A DNA stretch of 64,000 nt from Nectonema munidae (GCA_030549495.1 JAUIRK010000101.1:310001-374000), one strand, 5' to 3'. Shown: positions 1 through 25,671, counted from the stretch's first letter. The notes: generated from the sequence alone by a model not told the origin. Numbers and translations are program-made.

Positions 1-868
1 CTCCACATGCATACGAAGATTAAACTATTTTTTCTCTCACTTAAAAAAGTTATTTTTTAAAAATCAAGAAAACCCGACTTCCATTCTTAAATTTTATTGA
101 GACTTACTTCAACTCCACAAACCTGGTTTTTAAGCTGTGCCGCCTCAATTATTGCCTACTCAACCCTCTTTGAGTCTGCGTCGCCTAAAGATGATCGTTG
201 GAATAAATGATTAAATGAAAATTATTTTTTTATGACTGCAAAAAATAATTAGAAAAACAAATTTTTAAGCATTTAAACTTTTAACTTTGCCAAGAAAAAT
301 TTAGGAGTCGGAAATAGATTCGTATCAGAAAAAGTACAGCTTTTCTAAATTCAAAAGGCAGTAGTAAAATAGTAATCCGTAACTAACTTCCGAAAAAGGG
401 AATTATGCTTTATGTAAAAAAAACTTTACATTTTTATGCCCAAAATGGAAGAATGGTTGTAAATTGGTTAGCAAAATCTTCTCATTTTATAAAAAGATAC
501 TTTACTAATGCTGCAATCCAACATACTTTGAAAATCGCCTTTGTTTGGCTACGGAATTCAGTAAACCATGAACCTATCCGCCCCTAAGAATTCGTGCACC
601 CATGATGGAGCATTTGTGAATAAAAAAATATTTGAAGTCTTTATGTTTGAAAAAAGTGTTACAAAAATTATCACAATTAAAATAAAAATTAAGATAAATT
701 TACTTTTAATTTTTTTAAATAAATTTTATGTTTGAATTAATACTGCTAAGAAATATAAATTACAGAATCATAACAAGAAAAACATATAAAAACGATCTGG
801 TTAAATTTAAGGATAAATAAATTTTTATAAATAGAAAAAAGAAAAATCAATATATAATAAAATTATTA
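1..868. other. Non-coding AT-rich stretch with a decayed GACTCC-type repeat
   Basis: No supported gene. Bases about 60-190 contain spaced words such as 'cccgactt', 'caactcc' and 'gagtctgcgtcgcc'. These resemble the dispersed GACTCC-rich repeat seen in better form near 36.8, 53.0 and 60.6 kb. The rest is AT-rich without recognisable motifs. Confidence 0.35.
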
Positions 869-2271
869 TCAGAAGTCATCATAACCATGTGAATTGACAA
901 TTTCATATTTACATGCTTTGAACCTAGCAAAATTCACTGTCAAGCAATATTCTCCTTCTCCAACAAGGGCACTTTTCAGTAGATATTCATCTTTCCGATA
1001 TTCATCAGCCAAAACAGAGACAAGTGTAGATATTTTTTGGGGTTTCCAGTTGATCCTTAATTTCAGGATATGGTTTTTGGATTCACATGCATTGTTGGTC
1101 CAATTGGAAGGGAGAACTTTTTCTGAATTACGGGGTATTAAAATGTAATCATTTATTGTTTTGATGAAGTTATTGAGATAATTACCAAAACATTCATATT
1201 TCAATAAAATATTGGTGGACAAAGCTTTAAATGCATCCACATCACTAGTAACAATGAGTCCGTTTTCACCAAACATAAGTTTTTCCAGTACTTTAAATTC
1301 AGGATTTTTCAAAATTTGTTTAGTTCGATTTTGGCGAGATAAATTTTCTTTCAAGTGACGAGTGCATAATGTAATTACAGGGTTTGTGAAGGACATCTTG
1401 AGTGCAGTAATCAGAGCTTTTTCCTGATCGCATCCAATTATAATTCTTCTACCTTTGATCTTACTATTAATATGGGAAAAGAAGGCAGCGTATGATTCCA
1501 TCTCACCATCCCAATGCAAGAAAGCAGGCCCCATAAAAATTGGATTAGTGTCAGTACTGTTTCTAACCATTTTCTTTTCTTGGAAGACAAAATAGGTGAG
1601 GAAACATGGTCCAACATTGAAAGTTCTATCAACGCAAGCAATGTAATTGTTTTTTACAGCTGAACAGAAGTGTTTCATTGAGCAATCAGTATAAAGGACA
1701 AATGAGGCAGGTTTAGATGGCATTTGAAAGCAGCTTTGACTACATAATCAGTCATATTCACTCCATTTAATAGTGAAGAAATTTCATCTGCAAAATTCAG
1801 GCCCGAAGGTTCCTTATTCATTTTAAGCAATTTTTTGAAGTTGTGAATGTAATTACAATTTCGAAGAACTTCAAATCCATTATTTATGCAATTTACAAAA
1901 TTGGGTCTTTTTTCATATTTCAAACTTTCAAAAACATAAGATTTAACAGACTGTGGTGTTCTAACATAAATGGAACTCTTGTGATTTGAGTTTGAATGCG
2001 GAGCATGGCCAGGAAAGAGTCCTTTATATTCTACAGTAGCAAAATATAATAAGTTTTCGTGATCAATAAACTTGGAAAAATAGGAAATTCTTCGCATATA
2101 ACGTGGATCATTTTTTAATTTGGAATAATACCTAACAACAATAATTTTCGCTTCACTTTTTCTGTCATTCCTAAGGTCAATAAAAGTACATAAACGATCA
2201 TCATAGAAATAAAATAATTTCTTAGAATCATTACGCACCCAGGCCCCGCAATCATCACAAAATACTCGCAT
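869..2271 (-). pseudogene. Broken MULE (Mutator-like) transposase
   Basis: Two minus-strand reading frames overlap by about 50 bases: 198 codons (2271 down to 1675) and 284 codons (1723 down to 869). The second carries a MULE-type DDE core. A first Asp lies in 'CVDRTFNVGPC', a second in 'IIGCDQEKALITAL', then the Cys/His pair 'LCTRHLKEN', and a candidate Glu in 'NNACESKNH'. The first frame has an N-terminal Cys pair ('VFCDDCGAWV') and no recognised domain. The frames join naturally at 'YVVKAAF' / 'MPSKPASF', so one frameshift near 1720 separates them. MULE transposases cut and paste DNA and make 9-10 bp target duplications. No terminal repeats could be fixed, but bases 2300-2335, just upstream of the start, repeat 'TTGTCATGAAAA'. 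This is the kind of word found at the ends of short elements elsewhere in the window. The host role is none that I can see; a relative of MULE is the best call. Confidence 0.72.
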
Positions 2272-2339
2272 TGAAGGATCAATACGAATTTTGAATCAAA
2301 CATTTTGTCATGAAAATTGTCATGAAAAGATGTCCTAAC

Positions 2340-3460
2340 TTACACGCTTCTGCTTTATGTTGCAACTCAAATAGTTTGATCAATCAAACAATTATGGATA
2401 TTACTATGTTAAAAATGGCAGTTGAAATCGCACTGATTATTACGACGCTGACTTCTTCTCAAAACGGGCAAGCAACTCTACCGACTCCAGACTTGAACTC
2501 TGATTCCACATCCCTTCGCCTGGTCTCACTTTAATATGACGTTTCCAATGCACATAGATGACATATGACATCTTGAAAGATGTTTATCGAAGCGATAGTT
2601 TTCATTTGATTTGCAATGAGTTACAGAAAATATGTGCAAAAAAAGGATAATGAATATTAAGTTTGGTTGTTTTGTTTCTTATGCAAATTATTTTTTGATG
2701 AATATTTGTTTTAATAAGTAAGAATTTGAGCTTTCATAATTATTTTAATTAAAATTATACTTCGATAAACATAAATAATAAAGTTTGGAAAATAATTATC
2801 TCTTCACTTTAGACTGGTTTTTTGTTTCTGCTTTAAAATCCAGTATATGATACAAAGCAGGAAAATTTAGTATTTCCTGTATTTATGAGTTTAAATGTTT
2901 TAGCACTGAAATTCTATGTATGTATAAAGGGATTTATCTTGAATTTCATTGATTTGTTTTAGTAGTGTATCTATGTTTGTACTTTGTATGCACCATATCA
3001 TTTTCATTTTTCAAAGTCATCATTGATTACGTCTAAAAGTTTTCGTGTACAGATTAAAGAATTTACTATCGTCATCACCTATATTTTTTGTTTTTTACTT
3101 CTGAATCATGTGTCTTTGTTGATTTAGCGTAAATCGAACTGAATTAAATCGACCAAACTGAAGCCACCTCCTCGCATATCTTATATATGTGTATTTAATT
3201 GGTGGGTGACGAAACATTAGAATGTTTTGCATCTAAATTTTTGTATTCATTCTCTCGTTTCACTCCAATATATGTGCTTTTGTTTACCTATGAAGTTACA
3301 ATGTTTTCTTAATGACGCTACAAAGTCAATAATAATTAAATGATTTTCATAGCAGCAGTTTTTATAACAACCAAAATTCTTGCCAAGCATACTTCTTTTT
3401 GAATGTGTTTTTGTGATTGCTCTCATTCACACTATCCCCAAATCGAACCCACGTATGTAA
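2340..3460. other. AT-rich intergenic DNA, nothing recognised
   Basis: I see no exon-like reading frame, terminal repeat or tandem array here beyond AT-rich sequence. Confidence 0.4.
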
Positions 3461-3462
3461 GT

Positions 3463-4125
3463 CAGGTGTCAGCAACCTTTTTGTAACACGAAGTGCCAAA
3501 TTCATCTGACGAACGGATTACGCGTGCCAACATCATAATACCAACTTTTTGTCCTTTTGAAACTCGTTGTAACAAATATATTTTATTTATCCTTTGATAA
3601 TTCAATAGGAATGCAAATAAATGTAATTAATTTTTTTTATTAAATTAAGCAAGGCAGTCATATTAAATTCCATATATTCTTTCCATCAAATATAAAATTT
3701 GCCACAAAATTAAATAAATTTTAAGTGTAAGACTAGGCATAGTAAGGATGTTAATTAGTTTTAACTTGTCATGATCTGTACTGCTTAACATACACGACTG
3801 ATTACAAAAAATAGGCAATTGCGACGTCCCTTTAAAAACAACAGCCCAACTTTGCCAACATTATTAATTTCGTATCGTAAAATTATTTTTCTGTGATATT
3901 TTTTGCTGAAATGTAATACTACTAAGTACACCTAACTTCAGATAGTCTAAATAGATCTTAAAAACATATAACGATGTAACTAAATATTATGATTGTCTCA
4001 TCTAAAAATATCGTCATAAATAAAATGTACGTTTACTTTTGGCTAGTAGAGGAGAGCGTGCCATTGTTCATTTGTCCGCATGCCGCTACACTTTGCACGC
4101 TTGCTATATCTGGCCGACTCCAATT
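3463..4125. mobile_element. Possible decayed non-autonomous hAT element
   Basis: The left edge 'CAGGTGTCAGCAACCTTTTT' is a typical hAT terminal sequence. It is followed by 'gtgccaaattcatctgacg', and an inverted, GC-richer stretch ('gcgtgccattg', 'gcacgcttgctatatctgg') lies at 4065-4122. The reverse complement of the right end shares CAG..AT.AGCAA with the left. No matching 8-bp target duplication was found, so the right edge is uncertain. Confidence 0.4.
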
Positions 4126-4129
4126 CTAA

Positions 4130-5013
4130 CCTTCCTGGCTCCTCCCCCAAAGATCTTATAGATCTGGAGGCATAGTTTGTATACGTGTAGTATATTAATT
4201 TGCTATAGCTTGAGTTTTCATTACTTAGTTATGATATGGGCGTGATTAAAATTAGTTCTAAAAGTCAAATGAATAAGCGTGATTACTCTTGATTCCTGCT
4301 GCCCTATATTAAATTGTACTCTTAATTTTTGGCGTTTTTCATAGCTTCTCCGAATAAGTTTGGTTGCATAAAAAAGTACATTTTTCCTCTTATAATAATT
4401 GGTTTCAATACATTTGTTTAGTTGCCCTGTTTGGGCATTGAAAGAATGCCTTTCACTGTATAACAAAAAATGTTTCATCTATTTTGTCATGTTTTCTGTG
4501 CAAATCTAGAACACTAAATACGATGGTAAGGATTATTTTTTTAATCAAACATCGATATTTTTTCGTTTTGAATTGTTAAGATCTTTATAAGGGTGTGTCA
4601 AGGCAAAAACAAAGATAAAAAAGTAAGAAAAAAATTGATAGTCAGAAGCACAAGATAAAAATTTGTTTATTTAGTAAACAAACCCCAAATAGTTTTATAA
4701 ATATGGGAAGTTAATTTAGATTCGGAAATAATTGATATTGGCTGGAAATTTTTTTTATAAAAAGTTTATACAGAGTTTTTCGATCTATTATGTCGTTGTT
4801 GCATTGGGAGTAAGTTTTAGTTAATTATATTATCGATTTAACTGTACAAAAATTTCCTAAAAAAGCTAATCCCTAAAATTTACTTCTATTTTTCAAAAAT
4901 ATTTTTTTGCAATATCTTCCTTACCCAAGTTTTACCATCTTTTTAAGCCTTCTTGATATATTTTAAACTGTTTTCTATGTTAAATGCAGTTCATCAGTTA
5001 TTTTTTATATATG
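4130..5013. other. AT-rich intergenic DNA, nothing recognised
   Basis: There is a short open frame at 4221-4478 on the minus strand, but it has no recognisable domain. I see no other structure. Confidence 0.4.
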
Positions 5014-5165
5014 GGGCGTGAGTAAGATTGGTTAGGTACTGGGTTTCGATAACTCAAGGTCTTGGGTTCGATCCCGCATCAAGTCTACTCTCTCATAGTT
5101 CGATACAAAGGGCGCAATTATGCCTTCTCGATGAAAACATCCCACTACCTTTACCTATTGTTTAG
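5014..5165 (+). repeat. tRNA-derived SINE-like repeat, copy 1
   Basis: A Pol III-type internal promoter is visible. The A-box-like 'TGGTTAGGTACTGGG' is at 5029-5043 and the B-box 'GGGTTCGATCCC' at 5064-5075, spaced as in a tRNA. The acceptor arms do not pair well, so it is not a working tRNA gene. The body after the tRNA-like head ('atagttcgatacaaagg' ... 'ctacctttacctatt') is shared with a second copy near 47.3 kb, as expected of a SINE. Confidence 0.6.
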
Positions 5166-7006
5166 CACTTGCAAAATAAACGAAAGTATCTGTTGCATTT
5201 CAAATACCAAAGTAGAAGTCTCTAAAAATTCAAAACAATTCATTTTTCATTTCTAAACAAAATTACACAAAAATTCAAAGTAAAAATTTATATAAAATTT
5301 GTAACGTTAGACAAAATTTGGAGCAAAAGTTTAAACTTTTTGATTTCAAATCTTAAGTGCCATGTTTATTCCATCTTCAGACACCTTATCCATTTCTAGG
5401 AATCTCAAATAGTAGCAAGTTTTTACGGATGCCATTTCGATACTTGAAAAAAGCTTGCGTCATACTATTTTCGATTGCGATTTAATTGTGCCATCACTAA
5501 TATATATGAATGTATCCTATTTTGTTGAGGCGAGTACATAAAGAACTGGAGATTGCGCTATTTTTTCCTCTTTGATGATGGAACGTGGATCGGTTTCAAG
5601 AGCAAACCATCTATCGATCTTCGAGAGCCGTTGAATAGTTTCACTGTTAAAAGTAAGCAACTATTTGATTAACCCTTTAAGCACCAATGGCACTACAGTG
5701 TTCCATAAAATAAAAAGAGTCTGCATAAAGTATACAAAATAATCAGACAATTATTATTATTATCAAAAACCTGCTTCTTAAAGGCGTTGATGAATAAAAT
5801 GATCCTGTTTTTGTTTAACTCATTTTTCATTTTTCTCTGACCCAGACTGCCAAATATTGACAATGGATAATCCAAAGCCCAACATTTTCATCATTCGTGG
5901 CTTAGTCGAAACACCCTTGATTGAGCGTCGCTTCATGTCTCAAAGTTCAAATGAAAGGTTGCGCTTAGTATATTATTTTTTTTCATTTTCCACTTTACTT
6001 CCACTTATCTTGATTTTGTTTTACCAATGAGATCATATCTATTATTTCAAAATTTTTTGACCAATGTTACGAATCAATGTCTGCCTATTGCCCTAAAACT
6101 TTGAGAACTTGAAGGATGAAATTATTGTTAGGACAATGGCGTTAATGTTTCGATGGTGAAAGAGAAAATTAAATTAAACAAGTGAACAGCCAAAACTTTC
6201 TGCCTGATTTGATTTTCTTTAATATTTAATGTTCATTTTATGTTATATCTCCGTTTTTTATTTCTATGTGTTTTTACAAAATGTTAGATCTAAAATATAA
6301 AACTACATTTCATACTTTAAATAAAAACTAAAATATCACCATAGATTCATTAATTATAACTTTTGACAGTTTTAAATATTCTATATTAAAAAGGATATCG
6401 TATAAACAGTTTGACAAAAAAATTTCAAAATATCTTTAAATTGAAACAAATAAAATATTCATTTTATATATTCACTATTATTTGTCTACTACAAAATGTT
6501 TACAAAAATAATAATAAAACACTTCATCCATACAAAAGCCACCTAAAGTGGTTTCAATGTTACAGCACTCTGTCTAGGATTTGGTATGAACGAAATGGAA
6601 TATGGATTATCTTTTTCTATGCGCGTTTATACATGATAGGAGTTAATAATAATAATACAAATTTACTGATATTTTTTCCAATAGATATATAGATTTATTT
6701 TTGAGATTCTGGAGTAATCAGATATGTTCATAGTTTGCTTATATATGACATCGAAGCGATAAAGTTCTTTGAAGTCTAGCTAGAATAAATAGGTTTCTCA
6801 TTAGTTGCACAAAAATTCTAATTGTAATGGTTGCTTGAAATAGATTTAATTTTACTAACAGATTAAAGATAAACAATTTTTGTATTAGTTTTCAAAAAAT
6901 CATTAAAAGACATTTTTACAAAAAGTTATTTTCAAATCTTTTTACAGCATCAACGTATAAAAATCTCATTAAAATTTGAATCCTATTATTTGTATTAATT
7001 ATTTTT
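5166..7006. other. AT-rich intergenic DNA, nothing recognised
   Basis: Short open frames (5693-5875 minus, 6411-6692 plus) are low-complexity and AT-driven. No motif, repeat or splice-bounded exon was recognised. Confidence 0.4.
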
Positions 7007-8835
7007 CATAAAAGTCGGACCTCTAACTTTTATAAATCGGACAAGTTTAATATAAAATTTTCAAAAACTTTTTTAAAATTCAATTTTTTTTAGATCTAAT
7101 TATTTTATATCTAATTTAAGTTAATTATTTTTTATTTTTTCTCAGTTAAATTTAAAATGTCCACTGTAAAAAAGAAGGTAAAAAGTTATAAAGAAAAATT
7201 CGAAATAATTAAATTAATTGTTAATAATTCTTCGTTAGAAAAAGAGAAAATTTGTGAGAAGTATAAACTTTCAAAGCAAACTCTATCAGATATTTTAAAA
7301 TCTAATGAAATTTTTTTAAAGATATGTGAAAATGGTTCTGATGCTTCTACTTCTACCAAACGAATCAAAGTTTGTTCTTTTCAGAAAGTTGATAAAGCAC
7401 TTTAAAATGGTTTATAAACTTTCATAATAAATCTGATTTAAAAATAGATGGAAGAGTTACTTGAAAAAGCAAAAAAGTTTGCTAAAGATTTAGAAAATGA
7501 AAATCTTAATTTGGTTGCTCAAAGCTGGATTGAGAGGTTTAAGAAACGTCACAACTTCAAATAGTTCAAAAATGTGGTGAATTAGGACTTCCAAATCAAA
7601 TAATGATTGATGAATGGATTACAAACGATTTAAAAAAGATTCTTCCGACTTATGATGCACACAATATATTTAACTTTGATGTTTGTTTTGGAGTTTACCT
7701 CCTGAAAAGTCTTTGGGTTTTAAACATACAGAATATCATGGTGGAAAGCAATCCAAAAGTAGATTATCTTTAGCTCTTTGCTGCAATATGGATGGGAGTC
7801 AAAAATTACCTTTGTTTGCAATAGGTTTTTTTCAAAAACCAAGAGCTTTTACAGGTTTAAAGCATTTACGTGTAAACTATGTTTCAAATATAAAAGCATG
7901 CATGACTTCAATGATATTTGAGGATTTTATGAAAAAGTGGAACATAAAGTTATTGAATGAAAATGGAAAAGTATGCGTTTTTTTAGATAACTGTTCTGCA
8001 CATACCAAATTAAATTAGTCTAATATCCATTTAATTTTTTACCAAGAGGATGATCAACATGCAGCTTGCAGCCACTCGATGTAGGAATAATAAAAATTTT
8101 AAAACTCATTATCGTAAAACATTAGCTTTACATAGATTGAACGCAGCACAAAAGAATTTGACTTTAAGCTGGAATCTATTGGATGCTTTGATTGCTGCAA
8201 AGCAAGCACGGGATTCTGTTACAGAAGATACAATAAAAAATTGTTTCAAGAAATGTTTTGCCGTGGATTCTAATGAAAGAGAGCAAACATTAAATGCTAA
8301 CAGCAGTGTCGAATCAAATCAAAGTATTGAATTAAACAATATTTGGAAAAACCCCTTTCAGAGTGTTTAAACAAAGATTTAGGTAACGTGAACAATTATA
8401 TATAGATTGATTGTACTAAATAACTTGCACAAACAATGAAATTTCTGATAAAGGAATTATTGAATCTTTAGACGAAACTTTTGAAGAAGCGACTGAATGC
8501 GAAGATGATGAAACAGAATTAAAAATCATTAAAGCAAAAGAATCATTAGCAGCAATAGATATTGTTAAAAAATACTCTTTTCAAATGAAAAGTTTGGAAG
8601 ACATGAACAAAGTTTTTGAGTACTCTGAGTGATAATAATGAGTGATAAGTGATATTAGGACTTTTTTTTGTAATCTTTCTTTAATTTTCAATAAATTTTC
8701 TTTGTTTTTTTTATAATATATTTTATTTTTTTAGGAATAACAAGATTCTTTTGAAAATATTTATAACTCATAATTTGGACTTTGTTCTAAGTCGGACAAT
8801 TTTATTTTTTCACCATGGTGTCCGGCTTAAGCGAA
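7007..8835 (+). mobile_element. Decayed pogo/Tigger-family DNA transposon
   Basis: Plus-strand transposase pieces run in order. 7157-7405 is an N-terminal helix-turn-helix of CENP-B/pipsqueak type ('EKYKLSKQTLSDILKS'). About 7448-7560 is a second CENP-B-like DNA-binding piece ('LVAQSWIERFKKRHNF'). 7683-8018 is the DDE_1 catalytic part ('FWSLPPEKSLGF', 'KSRLSLALCCNMDGSQKLP', 'VCVFLDNCSAH' with the second Asp). 8050-8370 is the tail ('KNFKTHYRKTLALHRLNAAQ'). The frame is interrupted by several stops and shifts, including loss of bases at the usual DETGLFW motif near 7680, so the copy is dead. The flanks carry 'AAGTCGGACCTC' (7013) and, inverted, 'GGTGTCCGGCTT' (8818-8829). I take these as approximate ends; the exact TA duplication is not fixed. 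Confidence 0.8.
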
Positions 8836-9261
8836 GTCTACACACGGAAAGACAACTCTAAAAAAAGAGTATGCCTATTTTGAAATCAATTCATTAAATA
8901 TATATTCATGGAAATTAAATAAGATTGCTAATTTGAGAAGTTTAGAGTGTAATTTTTAAAGTATTGATTTATTTCACAGATCTTTTGTCCAAACTCAACC
9001 TTTAGATTTGGTCTATTCCCCCGTTGAGTGGTACTATTACCATAATTATTCATTCTTTTATTGTTTCGATCATGAATGTTGTCATTCTTATATTGTTTGC
9101 TATTCTCATAATGAATTTAAACAATGTATGATCTCGCTTAAATCAATCATTACAAATTAAAAAACTTCACAATACAATTAAAAAAGATGAGCACCTTTTG
9201 AAATGAATTTCTTCTAGTACTTTTTATTACAGCGTTAACTATTTTATCTCCATAAAAGTAG
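8836..9261. other. Intergenic DNA between two transposons
   Basis: AT-rich sequence with no recognised gene or repeat. Confidence 0.4.
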
Positions 9262-9519
9262 TTTGGTACCAGGGGCGCACATCCTCAAAATTATTGGGGG
9301 GGGGGGGCGAAATTTTTTTCTTGCAATTTTCAAAATTAGTGGTCTGGAAATACCACGGGAGACCAAATATTCAAGCAATCCTTTAAAATACAGTGTATTC
9401 TGCCATACCTAAAGTCCTAAATTTATAAGACTACATTATATTTTTTTTTACAAAATTGGTGAATTTAAATACTATACTTCCAGCGAAAATATTTTAATTA
9501 AATTTGCATATCGAATATA

Positions 9520-10074
9520 GTGCGCAGAAAAAATGCCCCCAATTAAAAAGTAGGAAAAAATGCCACCAATTTAAAATTAGGAAAAAATGCCCCAACACAA
9601 AAAAATTCTAAAAATTATTAATTAAAATTTTTAAAAAAGATATGTCAAATAAAGATTTTTTGTAAAAAAAAAGTTAACTTTTCATCTAAAACATTTAAAA
9701 TTTAATTAAAATAAACTAAAAAACTCAGCATACGACAATTTTTTAAATACAAAATTTTTTTTTATAAAACAGCAAATATTTTGGACTTTGTGTGTATCAG
9801 ATCAGAACACTTTCTAAATATAATTTGTATATTAATTGATTTTAAGACACATTCCTACAAATCTGCACCTTTGCTATTGTTTTCAAGAACTTTATTATAG
9901 ATTAAGAAATTTAGCCTTTCAAAACGGTACCAAATAAAAATATTTATATAATTTAAAAAAATCCTGAAAATCAAAAATTAGGGGGCATTTTTTCCTACTT
10001 TTTAATTGGGGGCATTTTTTCTGGAGGCATTTATTACGGAGGCATTTTTTGCGAGGGCATTTTTACCTACAACC
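9520..10074. mobile_element. Nested inverted-repeat element with 10-bp direct repeats
   Basis: The flanks share ATCGAATATA (9510-9519 and 10075-10084). Inside, a 40-base left arm beginning 'CAGAAAAAATGCCCCC' (from 9525) is found inverted near 9980-10022. The right end adds further copies of the word 'ggcatttttt' (about four in 9980-10066). A 9-10 bp duplication suggests a MULE-type element rather than hAT. No coding capacity is seen. Confidence 0.72.
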
Positions 10075-10670
10075 ATCGAATATACACTAGTTTAAAAAAA
10101 TCCAAAAATGTTAGGGGGTGGAATAGGCTTTTCATTTGAAAAATGAAGTAGTTTTACATTACTGGAATTGATGAAAGGATATTTGATTCATAGAAAAAAC
10201 AAATAATTGAAGGTTGGATAGTTTTACATGAGTGAATGTAGTCTAAAGGCAAAGAGTCTACTAGACACCCTGCGATGTTTATATGAAAAAAATGTGATTG
10301 ATTCAGGGGCAAGGGTATAAAACTCAAAATTGAAAAATTTGCTACATAATTAACATAAGAGAGAAAGGAAACAAAATAAACTAATAAAGCAAATTTCACT
10401 ATTAAATGGAACCGTCTGTTCTCAGAATAATTTAAAAATAATAGGAGGCATAAAGAATTAGAGTTTATTTGATATTTTCAAGTTTTTATAAGCAGCAAAA
10501 GCCAACGTTTAAGTAGCTACTAGCCCTTATAATTAAAAAATTATTTAAATAACGGTATTTCATCCATCTTTGCTTATTATATGTGTAAAATTATTAAAAA
10601 AATTTTTATTCTTGTTTATTTTATCTCTATTAAATTATTTCAAATTAATCAATTTATCTCTTAAATTTTT

Positions 10671-10813
10671 AGAATTGTCCATGAGACAAAATGTCTTATG
10701 AAAATAACGGGGCGAATTGTCCATGAAACAAAATGTCTTATGAAAATAATGGGGCGAATTGTCCATGGGACGAACTTTCTTATGAAAATAATGGGGCGAA
10801 ATGTTCGATTACC
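10671..10813 (+). repeat. Iterated 'GGGGCGAATTGTCCATG' array, copy 1
   Basis: About three imperfect units of roughly 43 bases contain 'GAATTGTCCATG', 'ACAAAATGTCTTATG' and 'AAAATAATGGGGCGAA'. The same array, reverse complemented and longer, occurs at 28060-28335, and both share the edge 'GGGGCGAAATGTTCGA'. It looks like one end of an inverted-repeat element; the matching opposite end was not found here. Confidence 0.65.
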
Positions 10814-11309
10814 AAACTAACATAAATCAAAGCATACGAGAAAAGAAAATCATTGCGTTTTTTTTTGAATATTTCTGTCTACAAATAAAATTCTGACAGC
10901 TGTTATAAATAGATCAGGTACATTTTTAGCAACTGAAACATTTTGTTTCGATACTATATTTTTATTATAATAATCAACAAATTTTCTTAAAAAAAGTGAT
11001 TTGATTATGTACAGTGTTACTTATAAAATTTAACAATCGAACATTATAAAAAATATCTCTGCTCAAATATTAAGCAAATAGAGTATTCGTGCTTTTAAAC
11101 TGAATAGATAATCAAAATATTCATTCCCAAATAACTATTGAAAAAAATTTCTTGACTTGAAAAATTAAAGTTTTTAAATGTTTCAAAATGTAGCAAACGT
11201 AGTGATAAAGATTAAGTGACTTTTGTTGAAATAAAATTGAAATTATTTTATTTATTATAAAGATTGAAAACTATTTTAACTTAATTTCTAAATGCAAATT
11301 AGACAGAAG

Positions 11310-11507
11310 CAGTGGTGTAGCCAAAAAAAAGTTGATAAAAGGGGCACAATTTAAAAACAAAAAACTTGCGCAACATTATTTATACTTTCTTAATCCTTTC
11401 ATTGGAGAAATTTTCAAAAACTGATATCGCATAAGACGCATGGGGCACCATGCGGTACATAGGAGTGTGGGCACGGCCCCTCATGCCCCAGTCTAGCTAC
11501 GACACTA
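11310..11507. mobile_element. Nested hAT-type MITE (198 bp)
   Basis: The left end is 'CAGTGGTGTAGCCAAAA'. The right end reverse complements to 'TAGTGTCGTAGCTAGAC', an imperfect inverted pair. The flanks are GACAGAAG (11302-11309) and GAGAGAAG (11508-11515), matching at seven of eight bases. It lies inside the larger 9270-11962 element. Confidence 0.65.
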
Positions 11508-12232
11508 GAGAGAAGAGAGCTGAATGAGATAGGAGAGCTTAACAAGAGAAGAGGGCTTGAATGAAAGAAGAGAGCTTGAGTGAATGATTGAGTTTTAGCA
11601 GAGAAAGCGGAAGAGAAAAACAGAGGAGAGAGAAAGAGAAATAGAATCACTTGACAGAAGATGAGAAAATCTAGCGTATCATCAACATGTGTGTGCTCAA
11701 AAATACTACAAAGAGAAGACACTGTGATAAACATTGCTTACTTATTGTGTGCATATTGAAGCGATTATTATATAGCTCTCACGCATCGTCTGTAAAATAT
11801 GTTCGATAGGAAAAATGCGATCATCATACATGTTTTATAAACAAGCAGCAACTCTTACTTATAGAAAATTATTGGGGGCGAAGGTCATTTTCGCCCCCCG
11901 CCCCCCCTGAAAACACATGGGGGGGGGGGGGGGGCGGTCGCCCCCGCGGATGTGTGCCCCTGTTTGGTACGCTTTTGAAATTTGCCACAATAAATGCTGA
12001 TATTTGCGTAATGAATAGAGGTATTGTCATTCATTTGAAGACAATCAAATAACTTGGATATATTTCTTTAGAGCTTCTTGGGTGGAAAGTATAAAGTTAG
12101 TTTCCTCAAACTTGAACAACAAAGTTCTACTTCCCTCCATTTCCAGCCAATTAAATCTCGTTCCTCAAACGAAGAAGGTCATTTCTATTTTATTAATTAA
12201 AATACTATGTTTTCTTACTTGTGTCACTTTAG

Positions 12233-25471
<13,239 letters not shown>

Positions 25472-25665
25472 CGACTTCGTGCCCGTTTCTTGTTTTCGTT
25501 GTGTAAATAGGAATTTGACGTAAATTACCGCCTTCTTTCAGTATTGGTCGCCAATTTCAAGCTCTTGCAAAGACTTTGTGATCACCCTCCTCTTTTTCAG
25601 CCTTTGTTGTACTTATTCTATTTATTCTTTCATTCTCGTAAGTGTAAAAACATTTTGAGTTTAGA

Positions 25666-25671
25666 AATAAA
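25666..25671 (+). promoter_or_regulatory. Probable AKT polyadenylation signal
   Basis: AATAAA lies about 195 bases after the AKT stop codon and is the first canonical signal in that 3' flank. Confidence 0.5.

Larger units (their letters stand above)
9270..11962. mobile_element. Composite non-autonomous hAT-like element with exact 8-bp TSD
   Basis: The left end reads 'CAGGGGCGCACATCC'. The right end, reverse complemented, reads 'CAGGGGCACACATCC'. Both edges are flanked by the direct repeat TTTGGTAC (9262-9269 and 11963-11970), the 8-bp duplication typical of hAT insertions. G runs sit just inside the ends (9297-9308 and about 11921-11935). I see no hAT transposase in the 2.7 kb. Three other structures lie inside it (9520-10074, 10671-10813 and 11310-11507). 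It is therefore a short element enlarged by later insertions, lying just upstream of the first AKT exon found here. Confidence 0.88.

Noticed and set aside
405-587. A 60-codon plus-strand frame
   Set aside because: No domain, no splice context and AT-driven composition; not supported as a gene.
5029-5075. A functional tRNA gene
   Set aside because: A and B boxes are present, but the acceptor and anticodon arms do not fold, and a body copy recurs elsewhere, so it is SINE-like.
11414-11734. A 106-codon minus-strand frame rich in Ser and Phe
   Set aside because: It arises from a purine-rich GAGAGAAG low-complexity stretch and a MITE end.
2310-12230. AKT PH-domain exons upstream of the kinase exons
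   Set aside because: I looked for the W-R-P-R-Y-F and E-R-P type PH motifs on the plus strand and found none; they probably lie outside the window.
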